Notes: generated by a model not told the origin, from the sequence alone. Shown: positions 41,994 through 52,606, counted from the first letter of the stretch. The stretch is DNA of 64,000 nt from Notospermus geniculatus (GCA_002633025.1 NMRB01000843.1:69100-133099), one strand, 5' to 3'. A program made the numbers and translations.

Positions 41994-42977
41994 CGGAGCG
42001 TGTGGCGACTCTGCCTCTTTTCTTAGACAGCGCGTCAGACCTTATTTGGGTGTAAATCGAGTATATATGAATCGAATTCTGAAGAATACTTATATGTACC
42101 AGTAAGGGTTCTTGGTCAGCCATACTTCGACCGGATTTTACGCCGAATATGATCACTGAATTTCAATGTATGTGCACATTCACGCCTTGGAAACCTGCGA
42201 TCAGGTTCTTGCCCTTGACGGTCCGCGAGCAAGTATGAATTGGCCTTAGATCTGGTTGTCTGCTGGTCTAATCCGTTCTGTCGCACACTCGATCGTAGGA
42301 GGACTCAACCGAAATGACGTCGGACCACAACACCATTCCCGAGAAGAATGAACTTTTTGAACACTTGAATATATCAGTCCGAAATACGGGATTTGGTGAA
42401 TCTGCCAGACATCGTCCAAGTAAAGGCCCGGGAATAAAGGATGGGCTGGAGAAAACGGTGGATATGCAGCCCGGGATACTAGTATGCAGAAATTGCTGAC
42501 GGCATCCTCCAGCTGCTGCTGATGACGTCGTCTTCGTAGTACTGTGTTTTCCCGGAAATTGTGCTGAGCGTGTCGCTTTGCGGCGTGTACATGTACTTTC
42601 GACGGGCGGCGCGAATCGAGGGGAGAGGGCTGCGGCGCACACCACCCTATTTGTTCACCACCAGAAATCTTTAGGGCCCACATGGGCAGCTTTTTACTGC
42701 ATATTCCTATGATTACTAAACGTGTTTGACCAATAAGAACAGTTTTTATGACAAAAATTTGGTAGCCTATTCATAGGCGGATCTCGAGGGGGTCGATACC
42801 CCCTTGGCGGCCGCGGTGACCATTTTTAAAAAAAACATTTCTGGTTTAAAGAAGAGTTCGGGACATAAGAGTACAAAGAAGGTGTTCACCACGGCATTGA
42901 ACTGTCAGAGGTGCGTGTGGTTTGGCGAACACTCAAAAACAGCGAGACACGTTTACCAGTGCCTTCCTAATGTCACG

Positions 42978-43235
42978 TCCAGTTTTAAAGGGGGGGGGGC
43001 ATGAAAAATACTACAAGGGCTACAGACCATCGCCTCTTTTAACCTAACTGAAAACTAAATCAGTTTCTGAAAGTAATGCAACAACCATTATTTATTGCAC
43101 TCGACGTGAACATTTTTTACGACATGTATTTCACTATACCTGTATAAATTAACACTACATCTCTGATGGGAATACTGTACAAAGGTATTTTAATGTACAT
43201 TACTTCATGGTTATTCGTAAATAAATCTCATAATA
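42978..43235 (+). repeat. Duplicate of PH gene 3' UTR segment
   Basis: From a G-run through actacaagggct, aactgaaaactaaatcagtt and ttattgcactcga to the taaataaatc region, this matches about 34932-35190 at roughly 85%. No PH coding exon accompanies it and there is no poly(A) run, so it is a DNA-level segment duplication or a shared dispersed repeat. Confidence 0.6.
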
Positions 43236-43351
43236 AATGCCATTGATATCATTTCAAACTTACATGTATAGGAAATATAACATGACCTCCAAAAATACAT
43301 GTAGTTCATCGAAAATCGTCTCATATGACAGTCATTGCCAAACATGTCATG

Positions 43352-43539
43352 CAGAGGCGCGGATCCAAGGGGGCGCACCCGGTGCGTACACCCTTCGGCC
43401 AACAAATCGTAAAATCGACCAAGAAATTCTGAAATTCGGAGCAAATCATTGGAATATTCACCGCAGAATTTGAATGTTTCTAGCACAATGCCCCCCCCCC
43501 ACACACACACACTTTTCCGAAATCGTGGATCCGCCCTTG
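43352..43539. mobile_element. 5-bp-TSD MITE family, member 3
   Basis: 188 bp, ends CAGAGGCGCGGATCC and GGATCCGCCCTTG, flanked by TCATG at 43347-43351 and 43540-43544. The subterminal aagggggcg and ccccccccc tracts match the other members. Confidence 0.8.
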
Positions 43540-44081
43540 TCATGCAGGTGGTAAAAATCATCATGTGCCGTCGCGGGTATCATACATGTATGTACATAAT
43601 GATAAAAATACAAAAAATCTTCATAAATGTATAAGAAAAGTAAGTGCCATCGTCAGGGCCTACATTATGCTTGATTACTTGATAACACGAATACATGTTA
43701 AACTAGCAAGTACCCGTGGCGACCGGCGATTGTGATTCAACCGAGGATGGAATTCCCGGCCTTAGTGGAATAGGTGCACCCAATGGGGTGCAGTAGGGAG
43801 AATTTAGAAAGCAATCGAACAACACTGCTAAAAAAAGTAAAATTGCGACCACAACAAAGTTCTCTTCGCAAAATCTACCACCTGTTGCATCAGGATATGG
43901 TATCCTCTATCGTCATGCCGAATTTCGAGGCAAAACAAAACTTCCAAGTGTGACTTTATTGAGCCGACTTCCAGCATTATTATATAGATACATACATGTA
44001 CTTGTTTCGATTGAGAGGAATGGTAGTTGCTTCTAGCATGGAGGTATTATGCTTCTAGCAACTTCTACTTTTCCACTATCT

Positions 44082-44243
44082 GTGATAGAATCTAATGCCC
44101 CGTCCTTCTGATGTCCCCCTGCATTGTTTTTCACAGGATTAAGGGTCGTGGTCTCTCCAGAGTCCTATTCAATGGTGCCGCTTAATCCGTAAATGTGTTG
44201 TTAGGGGACATCACCATCGGGGGACATTACATTCTATTACACC
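44082..44243. mobile_element. GTGATAGAATCTAATGCCCC hairpin MITE, copy 2
   Basis: Same ends and internal ggtgccgcttaatccgtaaa block as 13222-13380. Confidence 0.65.
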
Positions 44244-44320
44244 GATTAGTATAAAATGCAGGTTGCAGGTTAACCTGTAATGTCCTATACGTTTGACTTC
44301 ACCACTAGCAGCAGAGGCAA

Positions 44321-44492
44321 GTGTTATATGCCAGTGTTTCTGTGGGTCAGTGTGCCCCCCCCCCATTGTTTTGGAAACGCTGGCAGGTAGATCGACATGT
44401 TTCTCTGTGTGTCCCGTATTGTCAAATCGCCGCTTATTCCGTCAGACGAGGAGAAACACTCACAGATATGGAACACTGGCAGATGTTACACC
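44321..44492. mobile_element. GTGTTATA/CACTGG hairpin, diverged member
   Basis: Reverse-oriented relative of 13729-13907 (gtttctgtgggtcagtgtg, gtttctctgtgtgtcc). Lies just downstream of otopetrin-like gene 2. Confidence 0.55.
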
Positions 44493-44662
44493 GTCCCGTA
44501 TTTTATGATGGCTCCACTACTAGTATATCTCAAGAATGGAGATAGGTGGCGCTGTGAGGTGTTTGTGGTCAGTTGCCAAGAGAGAGCCAACTCTCACGTG
44601 GAGCAGCGTCTTTAGGATCAGCCAGGGATCAGCCAAACACACTGTAGAATTGTGCAAACTCG

Positions 44663-46621
44663 TTAGTAGGCCAAGGTTCCGACTGAAGGTAATACAAATC
44701 CTGCCTGGGCCGCTCGGGCTCTCCCAGCATCGAGGAGCCCGCGTCGCCAGACCATATACTCCGCCAGAGCTATGGTACAGTGGAATCGGTAGTATGTAAC
44801 AAACGGATACAGCGAACGCACAACAAAATACCACATTTTGTCGCCGTAGTACAAATTCTCTGCCCTCCTGAGTTCTGTATGATAAATCACGAAGAACGAG
44901 TCTATAGCCCATCGGCAGAAGTTTGCCGCCATTAAAAATGATGTGCATTGCATCATGGTAGAAGTGGAAATGACGTCATCAAAGTATGCCCGCTTCATGA
45001 TCCAATGGTGGTTGATGACCACGCTCGTCTGCACTGCCACCTGTAGGCATTTTATCGAAACAATGAAGATGACGAAAATGTTTTCGTCGATTAGACGAAG
45101 TTGCAAAGGAATGTGTGGTTTGATATAGGTACTGTTTGGATTTGGAGGACAACGAGCTAAATCAACCGCAGCAACGGCAGACAGAAAATCAGAGAAAAAG
45201 GTGACTAATGCTGAAAGGATTAGGACAATGGACCCGACCGATAGAGTCCTGGGGAAATGTGGTCCCAGTTTGAGTTTCCGGTGGCTGCCAACCAGTAGCA
45301 GAAGAGATGTAATGACCATGATGATATAGAGGACAATAGTAAAACCATAATATGCTGCAGGTCCAAAGGTTTGTCCGTCCGGTTTGGAAGTCATCAGAAA
45401 CGTTGGAACAGTGTAAGAAATGATCAGAGCGACGCCAAGGAACAAAAAGATGCCACATCCGTTGTCTGGGCCGTAGATGAACCGTGGTCGTGGATCGAGA
45501 CATCTTGTACTTAAAGCACACTCCCTCAGCGTTGCGAGGATCCCTCCGCGGCGAACGGGTTCCGTGTCGACATCAACGGATCCGTAATTACCCCATGACT
45601 GCCAATGGACATTTCGTTCGGTGTCGGGAATATCAACGATTAGTGTGTCGTCGATCTCAGCACCACTAAATGCCGCAGTAGGCGTCAATTCTTGTCTAAT
45701 CCCTTCGTTAGTTTCTTGGTTTCCAATCAAGGTGTCTTCCTCCGTCGGTTCTGGCGAACCAGACGTAATGCCACGCTGGCAACGTCCACCGTCGGGCAAC
45801 CGAGGCCACCGCCGGCCTAGAGCAGTTCTACTCCCAGGTGGTTTCTCAGCGTTCAGGCAACGCTTCCAAAGGACGAAATGTAATGTCATAGAGAGAATGA
45901 AGTATTCGCAGTGAAAGGCGTAGAGATAAGACCCAAGGGTTTGGGTACATTTGAAGAGACGGGTCTCGTGTGTAAGACAGTTCTGCAAGTGCTCGATCTC
46001 CTCGATCGTCTTTTCTGTGGTGACATTGGCAGGTGAAATGATCGCCCCATAACACGGGCCGTACCCGGGGTTCGTAGCGTCGTCTAGTATAGTATATATG
46101 ACAAGGATGAAATTCACAATGCCAATGAAAATGTAGACGTGTTCGTTCGTTCCCGTGCGACCCAACTTGGCGAATCGATAGCTCTCCGAGACGAAAAACC
46201 AGATCTGCAAACCCATGAATATTTCTTTCAAGATGAGATAAATTGTCCAGAAAACGCTGGCACTAAAACGACAGTCCTCTTCGTAGAAAACCTTCAGGCA
46301 GTTTATCTCGGCAATCAAAGCAACAGTGTCGTACACCATGGCACCCAATGCAAAAATGACCACTCCTCCTTTGGCAACGTGAGATATCACCACCTCGGCC
46401 TGCTGATGCTCGTGAGTCGAGATCAGCCTTGCCCCGATGATCTTCTGCCTCGGGATAAGGTACCGAAGCAGTAACAAGCTGGACGCCACGAAGAGCAGGC
46501 CGATGTAGATATGGAGAACCATCACTGTCCAGCGTGATCGCATGAAGTAGGAACTGACGAGCGCCATGGAGAAAGCAAAGAACAGCGATCCGACGATGTA
46601 GGTCGCGTTTTTGGCTCCCAT
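44663..46621 (-). CDS. Otopetrin-like proton channel 2 (intact)
   Basis: 652 residues from ATG 46621 (MGAKNATYIVG), all in one coding exon. About a dozen hydrophobic segments lie in two halves, separated by a long hydrophilic loop rich in Gly, Glu and Thr (roughly residues 270-380). Family landmarks: EIFMGLQIWFFVSESYRFAKLGRTGTNEH, abbreviated here as MGLQIWF and AKLGRTGTNE; SYLYAFHCEYFILSM in mid-protein; VINHHWIMKR; FLMAANFCRWAIDSFF; and TYYRFHC near the C-terminus, corresponding to the YRFH region of otopetrins. Otopetrins are proton-selective channels, and sea urchin skeletogenic cells use one for proton extrusion, so a role in pH or acid handling is a fair inference. An acceptor TATCGTTTCAG sits 15 bases upstream of the ATG on the coding strand, preceded by a short intron and a 5' UTR exon. 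Confidence 0.88.
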   Translation of the reverse strand: MGAKNATYIVGSLFFAFSMALVSSYFMRSRWTVMVLHIYIGLLFVASSLLLLRYLIPRQKIIGARLISTHEHQQAEVVISHVAKGGVVIFALGAMVYDTVALIAEINCLKVFYEEDCRFSASVFWTIYLILKEIFMGLQIWFFVSESYRFAKLGRTGTNEHVYIFIGIVNFILVIYTILDDATNPGYGPCYGAIISPANVTTEKTIEEIEHLQNCLTHETRLFKCTQTLGSYLYAFHCEYFILSMTLHFVLWKRCLNAEKPPGSRTALGRRWPRLPDGGRCQRGITSGSPEPTEEDTLIGNQETNEGIRQELTPTAAFSGAEIDDTLIVDIPDTERNVHWQSWGNYGSVDVDTEPVRRGGILATLRECALSTRCLDPRPRFIYGPDNGCGIFLFLGVALIISYTVPTFLMTSKPDGQTFGPAAYYGFTIVLYIIMVITSLLLLVGSHRKLKLGPHFPRTLSVGSIVLILSALVTFFSDFLSAVAAVDLARCPPNPNSTYIKPHIPLQLRLIDENIFVIFIVSIKCLQVAVQTSVVINHHWIMKRAYFDDVISTSTMMQCTSFLMAANFCRWAIDSFFVIYHTELRRAENLYYGDKMWYFVVRSLYPFVTYYRFHCTIALAEYMVWRRGLLDAGRARAAQAGFVLPSVGTLAY

Positions 46622-46636
46622 CTTCACAGGTTACCT

Positions 46637-46800
46637 CTGAAACGATATCAAATGAGAGCGCGTAAGACTTGAGATGTTGTACATGCTTGCATTTAACTCC
46701 TTGCAGTTCCTTTCCTATTTTATTGAATAATGCTTCAGCATGCATCAAAGATACCAGTCGAAAACCGCGTACGAATTATGAAATTCGTTAAACAACTTAC
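46637..46800 (-). other. 5' UTR intron of otopetrin-like gene 2
   Basis: On the minus strand, donor CAACGTTGG|GTAAGT at 46800 and acceptor CGTTTCAG ending at 46637 enclose 164 bp. The arrangement is repeated in the duplicated copy (donor near 48869). The acceptor position just before the ATG is conserved in all otopetrin-like copies. Confidence 0.55.
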
Positions 46801-47260
46801 CCAACGTTGTCTGTTGGATGTCCTGGTACTGCGTTGTCTATGGAGAGTCTCTTGGTACTCGAGGTTCCACTTAGTACTGCGTTGTCTATGGAGTCTCTTG
46901 GTGCTCGAAGTAAAACTTGGTACTGCGTTTCTAGTCTCTTGGTGCTCGAAGTAAAACTTGGTACTGCGTTTCTAGTCTCTTGGTGCTCGAAGTAAAACTT
47001 GGTACTGCGTTTCTATAATAGAGTCTCTTGGTGCTCGAAGTTGCACTTGGTACTGCGTTGTCTATGGGGTGCCTTGGTGCTCGAGACTGTGCCCTCTGCG
47101 TTGTCTATGGGGTGCCTTGTGGTGCCCTCTGCGTTGTCTCTGGGGTGCCTTGTGGTGCTCGAGACTGTGCCCTCTGCGTTGTCTCTGGGGTGCCTTGTGG
47201 TGCTCGAGACTGTGCCCTCTGTGTTGTCTCTGGGGTGTCTTGGGTGCACGAACTGGCTTC
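46801..47260. repeat. 45-bp minisatellite in 5' UTR of otopetrin-like gene 2
   Basis: About ten degenerate units of roughly 40-45 bp (tactgcgttgtctatgg, cttggtgctcgaag; later gcgttgtctctggggtgcc). It lies immediately upstream of the predicted donor, so it would be in the 5' leader if that exon is real. The corresponding array at 48870-49130 is shorter by about 200 bp. Confidence 0.8.
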
Positions 47261-47741
47261 GTTTCGAAGAAATACGAGGCTTAAACTGCGATGAAATATC
47301 ATGACTCAGAAACTGGTCATGCTCGGCAAAAACCCAACATTCTCAAAAACCTTGTATCAATTCTTTCTGCATTGTTTCCCGAATCCTCCTCATTCCAGCT
47401 TGTTTTGATGCGTGATGGAATTCTTCAGGTCGAGGTGTTGCACTGAATGAATTAGGAAGCGACTCCAGTCATGAGTTTCCTTGTTCAACGCAGTACTGGG
47501 ATCATGAGCAGCCAGCATCACTCACGCGTCTTCCGCATTCCATTGAAGAGTGGGGAATCACCTGTCAGACATGAAGAAAGTGTGCATGAATTTGTCTTTG
47601 ACGAAAAAAACAGTTACATCCCGAATATCATAGAGTGACTTTGATACATCAGTCAATGCTAACTTGGAGACGCCTAGACGACTTGAATAAAAGATGAATT
47701 GACAGAATGCCAGTTCTTTGCAGCTTCACACAATACTCCTG
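47261..47741. other. Spacer duplicated at 49130-49621
   Basis: Non-coding and nearly identical to 49130-49621 (differences at only a handful of positions). Part of the suspected contig overlap. Confidence 0.6.
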
Positions 47742-48685
47742 CTAGTATGCCAATGTCCCGATTGAAGGAACGAACCCTTCCCGAGCTACACCAAGTCTCC
47801 CAGCGTTCAGAACCCCGCGCCTCCAAACCATATATTCACNNNNNNNNNNNNNNNNNNNNNNNNNNNNNNNNNNNNNNNNNNNNNNNNNNNNNNNNNNNNN
47901 NNNNNNNNNNNNNNNNNNNNNNNNNNNNNNNNNNNNNNNNNNNNNNNNNNNNNNNNNNNNNNNNNNNNNNNNNNNNNNNNNNNNNNNNNNNNNNNNNNNN
48001 NNNNNNNNNNNNNNNNNNNNNNNNNNNNNNNNNNNNNNNNNNNNNTCTGCAAGTGCTCGATCTCCTCGATCGTCTTTTCTGTGGTGGCATTGGCAGGTGA
48101 AATGATCGCCCCATAACACGGGCCGTACCCGGGGTTCGTAGCGTCGTCTAGTATAGTATATATGACAAGGATGAAATTCACAATGCCAATGAAAATGTAG
48201 ACGTGTTCGTTCGTTCCCGTGCGACCCAACTTGGCGAACCGATAGCTCTCCGAGACGAAAAACCAGATCTGTAAACCCACGAATATTTCTTTCAAGATGA
48301 AATAAATTGTCCAGAAAACGCTGGCACTAAAACGACAGTCCTCTTCGTAGAAAACCTTCAGGCAGTTTATCTCGGCAATCAAAGCAACTGTGTCGTACAC
48401 CATGGCACCCAATGCAAAAATGACCACTCCTCCTTTGGCAACGTGGGATATCACCACCTCCGCCTGCTGATGTTCGTGCGTCGAGATCAGCCTTGCCCCG
48501 ATGATCTTTTGCCTCGGGATAAGGTAGCGTAGCATCAACAAGCTGGAAGCCACGAAGAGCATGCCGATGTAGATATGGAGAAACATCACTGTCCATTGTG
48601 ATCGCATGAAGTAGGAACTCACGAGTGCCATGGAGAAAGCAAAGAACAGCGATCCGACGATGTAGGTCGCGTTTTTGGCTCCCAT
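47742..48685 (-). pseudogene. Otopetrin-like copy interrupted by gap (probable assembly overlap)
   Basis: The start at 48685 (MGAKNATYIVG) through about 210 residues is nearly identical to otopetrin-like gene 2. The last 30 residues before the stop at 47742 are instead identical to gene 3 (GVLNAGRLGVAREGFV). A 206-N gap replaces what would be about 1.2-1.4 kb. The simplest reading is two contigs, one ending in gene 3 and the next beginning in gene 2, that overlap but were not merged. A true chimeric gene is the alternative. Confidence 0.7.
47840..48045. other. Assembly gap (206 N)
   Basis: Falls inside an otopetrin-like gene. The gap is far shorter than the missing coding sequence, so its length is not reliable or the join is wrong. 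Confidence 0.99.
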
Positions 48686-48869
48686 CTTCACAAGTTGCCT
48701 CTGAAACGATATCAAATGAGAGCGCGTAAGACTTGAGAATTTATGGTGTACATGCTTGCATTGAACTCGTTGCAGTTCCTTTCCTATTTTATTGAATAAC
48801 GCTTCAGCATGCATCAAAGATACCAGTCGAAAACCGCGTACGAGTTATGAAATTTGTTAAACAACTTAC

Positions 48870-49130
48870 CCAACGTTGTCTATTGGATGTCCTGGTGCTC
48901 GAAGTTGCACTTGTAACTACGTTGTCTATGGAGTCTCTTGGTGCTCGAAGTAAAACTTGGTACTGCGTTTCTATAATAGACTCTCTTTGTGCTCGAAGTT
49001 GCACTTGGTACTGCGTTGTCTCTGGGGTGCCTTGTGGTGCTCGTGACTCTGCCCTCTCCGTTGTCTCTGGGGTGCCTTGTGGTGCTCGTGACTCTGCCCT
49101 ATCCGTTGTCTCTGGGGTGTCTTGGGGCAC
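48870..49130. repeat. 45-bp minisatellite, second copy
   Basis: Shorter version of the array at 46801-47260, with about six units. The flanks are nearly identical, so the two arrays look like two alleles of one VNTR. Confidence 0.75.
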
Positions 49131-49621
49131 GAACTGGCTTCGTTTCGAAGAAATAAGAGGCTTAAACTGCGATGAAATATCATGACTCAGAAACTGGTCA
49201 TGCTCGGCAAAAACCCAACATTCTCAAAAACCTTGTATTAATTCTTTCTGCATTGTTTCCCGAATCCTCCTCATTCCAGCTTGTTTTGATGCGTGATGGA
49301 ATTCTTCAGGTCGAGGTATTGCACTGAATGAATTAGGAAGCGACTCCAGTCATGAGTTTCCTTATTCAACACAGTACTGGGATCATGAGCAGCCAGCATC
49401 ACTCACGCGTCTTCCGCATTCCATTGAAGAGTGGGGAATCACCTATCAGACATGAAGAAAGTGTGCATGAATTTGTCTTTGACGAAAAAAACAGTTACAT
49501 CCCGAATATCATAGAGTGACTTTGATCATCAGTCAATGCTAACTTGGAGACGCCTGGGCGACTTGAATAAAAGATGAATTGACAGAATGCCAGTTCTTTG
49601 CAGCTTCGCACAATACTCCTG

Positions 49622-51583
49622 CTAGTATGCCAATGTCCCGATTGAAGGAACGAACCCTTCCCGAGCTACACCAAGTCTCCCAGCGTTCAGAACCCCGCGC
49701 CTCCAAACCATATATTCACCCAAAGCCATGGCACAGTGAAAGCGGTAGTAGAAGATAACGGGATAGAGAATATCCGAGAGAAATTTCCACGTTTTCACGC
49801 CGTAATACGAACTTGGTGCACAATGAAATTGTGCATCCTGGATTGAAACGTAAGAACCGGTCAGCCATTTGCAAAAATTCGCCGCCATTAAAAATGATGT
49901 GCATTGCATCATGGTCGATGTGGAAATGACGTCATCGAAATAGGCCCGTTTCATTATCCAGTGGTTGTTGATGGCAAAGCTTGTCTGGAGAGCAACTTGT
50001 AGACAATCTAATGAGATGATGACGATGTCCAGCGCGGTCTCTTCAATGGTACATGGAACTGTGTCGTTCCTTCCATCGAAGTCGTACTGGTGATGAACTG
50101 CTAGGTCGTAAGATGCGTTTATGGCCAGAAAATCGAAGAAAAATATGACGAACGCTGACAGTACTAAGACAATTGAACCGACCGATAAAGTCTTCAGAAA
50201 CTTTGTTCCCAGTTGAAGCTTTCGATGACTGCCTATTGTGAGCAGCAGCGACGCTAAAATCATTGCCACATAGAGGACAATTTTAAGTGAGCTGTGAGTG
50301 AGGAACATGTCCTTTGGCTCTGTTTCCCTTTTCAACAATACAGTTGGAACGATGTACAGAAGAATGAGAGCGAAACCAAGGAAGGCGATGAGGCCACACC
50401 CGTTGTCCGGACCGTAGATGAAACGAGGCCTTGGATCGAGACATTGTGAACATCGACTGCACTCCTTCAGTGTTGCAAACACACCCCCGCGGCGAACCGG
50501 TTCTCCGTCGATATCTTCCGCATTTTGTATCGAACCGTAAACACTGGACGAATGCGTCAGGGCGTTGTTGCTGTCGTCGGCGGCAGAATCGTCGTCTGTC
50601 GCACTCTCTACCTGAACACTCTTGGTTGTACGGGGAATCTGCATCCCAGATCCGAATGGTTCCTGGACCAATTCCTCGCATTTGACCAACGTTTCTTCCT
50701 CAGCTGGTTCCGGTGAAGTTGAACGAAAACGTCGGACTCTACGTCTGCCATCAGGAGACACGACCCAAGTCTGTCCGAAATTAGTCTCCCTGACGTTAGG
50801 TTTCCGGATGTTTAGGCAATGTTTCCAAAGAATAAGGTTTAATGTCATTGCAAGAATGGAATATTCGCAGTGAAAGGCGTAGAGATACGGTCTAAGTCGT
50901 TTAGCAGATCGAAAGAGGCCCGTTTCGTAGGTGAGGCAGTCTTGAATTTGGCGAGCATCAGCATTGGTCATTGTCGGGTCCGTGGCATTTGGGCCAAGAA
51001 TCACGGGACAGATGTTCGCCATCATTGAATGATCTCCCTTGGCATTCAGTGTTGTGTATATCATCAAGGAGAAATTCACAATCGAATTATAGATGAAGGC
51101 GTACTGGTTCGTTTCCGTGCGACCTAACTTAGCAAAAGTGTAACTCTCGGAAAACAAAAACCAAATCTGTAGTCCCATAAAAATGATTTTCAGAAACTGG
51201 TACACCACTCTGATTACGTGGGTTTCAAAATCGCAATCTTCCTCCTCATAGACACTGATGCATTCTAGGTCAGCAAGAAGAATTACTGTATCGTACGCCA
51301 TGGCGCCCAATGAAAACACGATTATGCCTCCTTTAGCAATGTTGCTAATAACAACCGCCTTCAATTTCTGCGCATGCGCAGAAGCCAGCCTCGCTCTCAC
51401 GAACTTCTGCCTCGGGATCAAGGACCGCAGCATCAGCGTGTTGCTTCCCAAGAAAAGCAATCCAAAAAAGGCGTACAAGGCCATTTTGCCGTTTTTTGGT
51501 TGCAGAAAGTACATGCTGATCCAGGCGAGGGAGAATGCCAGCAGCATTGAACCAATGATATAGGTCGAATTTCTGGCCGCCAT
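49622..51583 (-). CDS. Otopetrin-like proton channel 3 (intact)
   Basis: 653 residues from ATG 51583 (MAARNSTYIIGSML). The open frame extends upstream to 51625, but a conserved acceptor (CTGCCATTTCAG) lies in that extension, and MAARN-type starts are shared by all copies. Hydrophobic segments are spaced as in otopetrins. Landmarks: IFMGLQIWFLFSES, PYLYAFHCEYSILAM, a hydrophilic acidic and Ser-rich central loop, GPDNGCGLIAFLGF opening the second half, AINNHWIMKRAYFDDV, AANFCKWLTGSYV and YYRFHC near the end, then a short tail. An N-glycosylation sequon (NST) is at residues 5-7. Expected to be a plasma- or vesicle-membrane proton channel. About 60% or more identical to gene 2 and more similar to gene 4. 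Confidence 0.9.
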   Translation of the reverse strand: MAARNSTYIIGSMLLAFSLAWISMYFLQPKNGKMALYAFFGLLFLGSNTLMLRSLIPRQKFVRARLASAHAQKLKAVVISNIAKGGIIVFSLGAMAYDTVILLADLECISVYEEEDCDFETHVIRVVYQFLKIIFMGLQIWFLFSESYTFAKLGRTETNQYAFIYNSIVNFSLMIYTTLNAKGDHSMMANICPVILGPNATDPTMTNADARQIQDCLTYETGLFRSAKRLRPYLYAFHCEYSILAMTLNLILWKHCLNIRKPNVRETNFGQTWVVSPDGRRRVRRFRSTSPEPAEEETLVKCEELVQEPFGSGMQIPRTTKSVQVESATDDDSAADDSNNALTHSSSVYGSIQNAEDIDGEPVRRGGVFATLKECSRCSQCLDPRPRFIYGPDNGCGLIAFLGFALILLYIVPTVLLKRETEPKDMFLTHSSLKIVLYVAMILASLLLTIGSHRKLQLGTKFLKTLSVGSIVLVLSAFVIFFFDFLAINASYDLAVHHQYDFDGRNDTVPCTIEETALDIVIISLDCLQVALQTSFAINNHWIMKRAYFDDVISTSTMMQCTSFLMAANFCKWLTGSYVSIQDAQFHCAPSSYYGVKTWKFLSDILYPVIFYYRFHCAMALGEYMVWRRGVLNAGRLGVAREGFVPSIGTLAY

Positions 51584-51668
51584 CTTGTATATTCTCTGCG
51601 TCTGAAATGGCAGAGAAACAAACATAACAACACTGACAGAAAGTCGAGCTTTTAGCTATCATCCTACA

Positions 51669-52090
51669 CTTCATTCCACATCCGAGTGGCGCAAGGTTTT
51701 CAGCCGATATCTCCGCAACGGCTGGGTCAAATTTGACATACCATACCTCAGTTGACTTGTCATTCTTGTCGGTATCTTTCTGCTATCTTCATTTTTCGCG
51801 TAAGCCCGACATAACGGATCCCTTTCTCAAAACCCATTTCATTTCGCCATGGCGTTCAGTGCAGTTTTCACGTGCGTGATGCATTGCGTCATTTCAAAAC
51901 GGCCGTCATGTCGACCTTAAACACGAACTGTAATTGTCGAAAGAACTTTTTCTGTCACGTTTATAGGGAAAATGACAGGGATGATGCCTGTAGCGGCAAA
52001 AAAGACAAATCGATTGATGGTATGTCAAATTTGACCCAGCCGTTCGAGATATCGGTCATAAACCTCGCGCCAGTTGGATGTGGAATGAAG
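51669..52090. mobile_element. CTTCATTCCACATCC fold-back, copy 2 (intact)
   Basis: 422 bp with ends cttcattccacatccgag and ggatgtggaatgaag. It lies about 85 bp upstream of the otopetrin-like gene 3 start, in the presumed 5' UTR intron. Gene 4 has no such element at this position. Confidence 0.75.
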
Positions 52091-52606
52091 AGTAGGTAAA
52101 TCGACCTACACGCCAATAGATCCAAATTTCGATTGGATTGCACTAAGAGGCCCTTTAGGTGATACGGACATTTTGCTGATGCAATAATGTGCTTGCAACA
52201 GAATTTACTAGACAGGTGCCATCAAAACCATATCAAGGGCTGATGGAGGCCACATCAGATTCTCATCGTTTGTGACCCCCGCCAACATCCAATATGAATC
52301 AATGCAGCGCGCCAACGGTCTACCGCGGAATGACTCGAAATAGGTGTGACAGGGATCAAAGTCCCCCTGCAATCAAAGTCCTGTCTTATTGTTCAGCGCC
52401 GGAGGGATTAGAATATGACTAATTGAGACCGTGACCGTTCGAAACCTCACAATAGCGGCGGGCTATTTATTGGCGGACTTGCGTTCCTATAGGACATTGA
52501 TTTCTGTCACACCGGCATGGGTGACTCTGCCTCCTATCTAAGACGGCACGTCAGACCTTATTTGGGTGTAAATCGAGTATATACAAATCGAATTATACTG
52601 ACCTAC
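52091..52606. other. Upstream region of otopetrin-like gene 3
   Basis: No coding exon seen. Probably intron between the 5' UTR exon at 52607 and the coding exon. Contains a tttgggtgtaaatcgagtat block conserved at about 42048 and, diverged, at about 55200-55240. Confidence 0.45.

Larger units (their letters stand above)
38986..44662. other. Element-rich spacer between otopetrin-like genes 1 and 2
   Basis: No supported coding exon. Holds an interrupted fold-back element (39023-39710), several MITEs, a partial copy of the PH gene 3' UTR (42978-43235), and a diverged promoter-side block at about 42010-42400 resembling 52520-52760. That block could be the old 5' region of otopetrin-like gene 1. 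Confidence 0.55.

Noticed and set aside
42246-42683. 145-codon minus-strand frame
   Set aside because: Overlaps a diverged copy of the otopetrin upstream block that is not open in the same way at 52520-52760, so it is probably not coding.
44321-44492. Pair of MITEs with ordered copies at 13.2-13.9 kb and 44.1-44.5 kb, considered as one composite transposon
   Set aside because: Spacing and orientation differ and the sequence between the two elements is not shared, so chance or independent insertion is simpler.
47013-47304. Several overlapping open frames with repeated peptides on both strands
   Set aside because: They come from the 45-bp minisatellite, whose period is a multiple of three, so frames stay open on both strands.
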